From Bacteroidia bacterium (GTDB lineage Bacteria > Bacteroidota > Bacteroidia > Bacteroidales > Azobacteroidaceae), in the NCBI GenBank assembly GCA_025996865.1, contig BNTV01000195.1, forward strand, positions 1-5,766: a stretch of DNA of 5,766 nt, given 5' to 3'. Below are positions 5,540 through 5,766 of this stretch, one piece after another. How positions within the stretch are numbered: position 1 is the first letter of the stretch; the number at the start of each line of letters is the position of its first letter. Below the pieces are notes generated by a model that had not been told where the DNA came from, searched no databases, and was given only the letters and a program-made list of their open reading frames with translations. Made by a program: the position numbers and the translations under genes.

Positions 5540-5613
5540 AGCTATTTATAATCTTAATTCTCACACAAATGCACCCACCGGATTAAACCGGTTACGTTAA
5601 ATATTGGAACAGA

Positions 5614-5639
5614 CAAAGGTAATCCTTTTTTTAAAACAA
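5614..5639 (-). promoter_or_regulatory. Probable promoter of the orphan antitoxin
   Basis: On the - strand TACCTTTG (5621-5614) is the same -7 box as in the promoter of the complete toxin-antitoxin pair. A TTG at 5639-5637 lies 15 nt upstream, shorter than the usual spacing, so the -33 element is uncertain. The leader to the ATG would be about 68 nt and contains the inverted repeat ACCGGATTAAACCGGT (5577-5592). Confidence 0.45.
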
Positions 5640-5663
5640 AAAAAGATTTTGGCTAAATATTAA

Positions 5664-5766
5664 ATTGAGGTGCTGAACCCGGAAGACCGTAAGGTCTTCT
5701 ACTTGGGTAACCCCGGTGCAAGCGAAGCGCAGCCCGGGGTAGAGCGACCCCTCCTTTCCCCTTTTG
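5664..5766. repeat. GC-rich palindromic intergenic element, cut by the window end
   Basis: The sequence changes abruptly from AT-rich to GC-rich here. It contains the perfect hairpin GAAGACCGTAAGGTCTTC (5682-5699), and then ACCCCGG (5710-5716) pairing with CCGGGGT (5734-5740), with an inner TGC/GCA pair (5717-5719 with 5729-5731). The + strand can be read without stops from 5664 to the end, including NPGASEAQPGV, but this resembles translated intergenic repeat rather than a gene. From memory, similar elements are scattered through Bacteroidales genomes; I could not search. No tRNA or rRNA signature is visible. Confidence 0.55.

Noticed and set aside
5355..5600. An 81-codon + strand frame upstream of the nucleotidyltransferase
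   Set aside because: It lies antisense over the orphan antitoxin; its poly-Phe stretch is just the complement of the antitoxin's lysine codons, and it has no recognisable domain.
5664..5766. A tRNA or other structured RNA gene at the right end
   Set aside because: The hairpins do not form a cloverleaf and no conserved tRNA loop sequence is present.

Overview
The window looks like chromosomal DNA from a member of the Bacteroidota, probably Bacteroidales. The evidence is TAnnTTTG-type -7 promoter boxes, A-rich leaders without Shine-Dalgarno sequences, a TonB-receptor-like outer-membrane beta-barrel C-terminus, an RR-type signal peptide on a GDSL hydrolase, and AATTGAG-type heptamer arrays in the spacers. 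No taxonomic search was possible.

Left part (1-1576, + strand). A 127-bp sequence occurs twice, exactly, at 1-127 and 929-1055. It carries a promoter, a leader and the first 19 codons of a small antitoxin. At 929 it belongs to a complete toxin-antitoxin pair: a 50-residue antitoxin (997-1149) overlapping a PIN-domain, VapC-like toxin (1146-1562) by ATGA. At position 1 the same sequence is joined in frame to the last ~244 residues of an outer-membrane beta-barrel protein, giving a chimeric reading frame (69-860) that ends before a probable terminator. The first copy starts at base 1 of the window, and 127 is a common assembly k-mer size, so an assembly-graph artefact is a serious alternative to a real rearrangement.

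Central part (1577-5283, - strand). Three genes read leftward and are closely spaced: a sugar-phosphate nucleotidyltransferase-like protein, an exported SGNH/GDSL hydrolase, and a two-domain ABC-F ATPase of YheS/YdiF type. They could be one transcript. Both spacers contain AATTGAG heptamer arrays. The ABC-F linker contains an in-frame palindromic cassette built from other 7-bp units (GGTGAAG / TTTCACC / TTTTGCC). The ABC-F protein appears to start at TTG.

Right part (5284-5766). Upstream of the nucleotidyltransferase, on the - strand, is an easily missed intact 53-codon antitoxin gene (5378-5539). It ends in the same IIDMRAVLR peptide as the left antitoxin and has the same ATGA overlap. Its toxin is lost: after MRYY the frame diverges and stops within about 30 codons, at the start of the nucleotidyltransferase. 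The window ends in a GC-rich palindromic element that looks like a dispersed intergenic repeat. The most notable result is therefore a family of very short antitoxins with a fixed C-terminus, present as one complete pair and one orphan, in inverted orientation on either side of an ordinary three-gene cluster.
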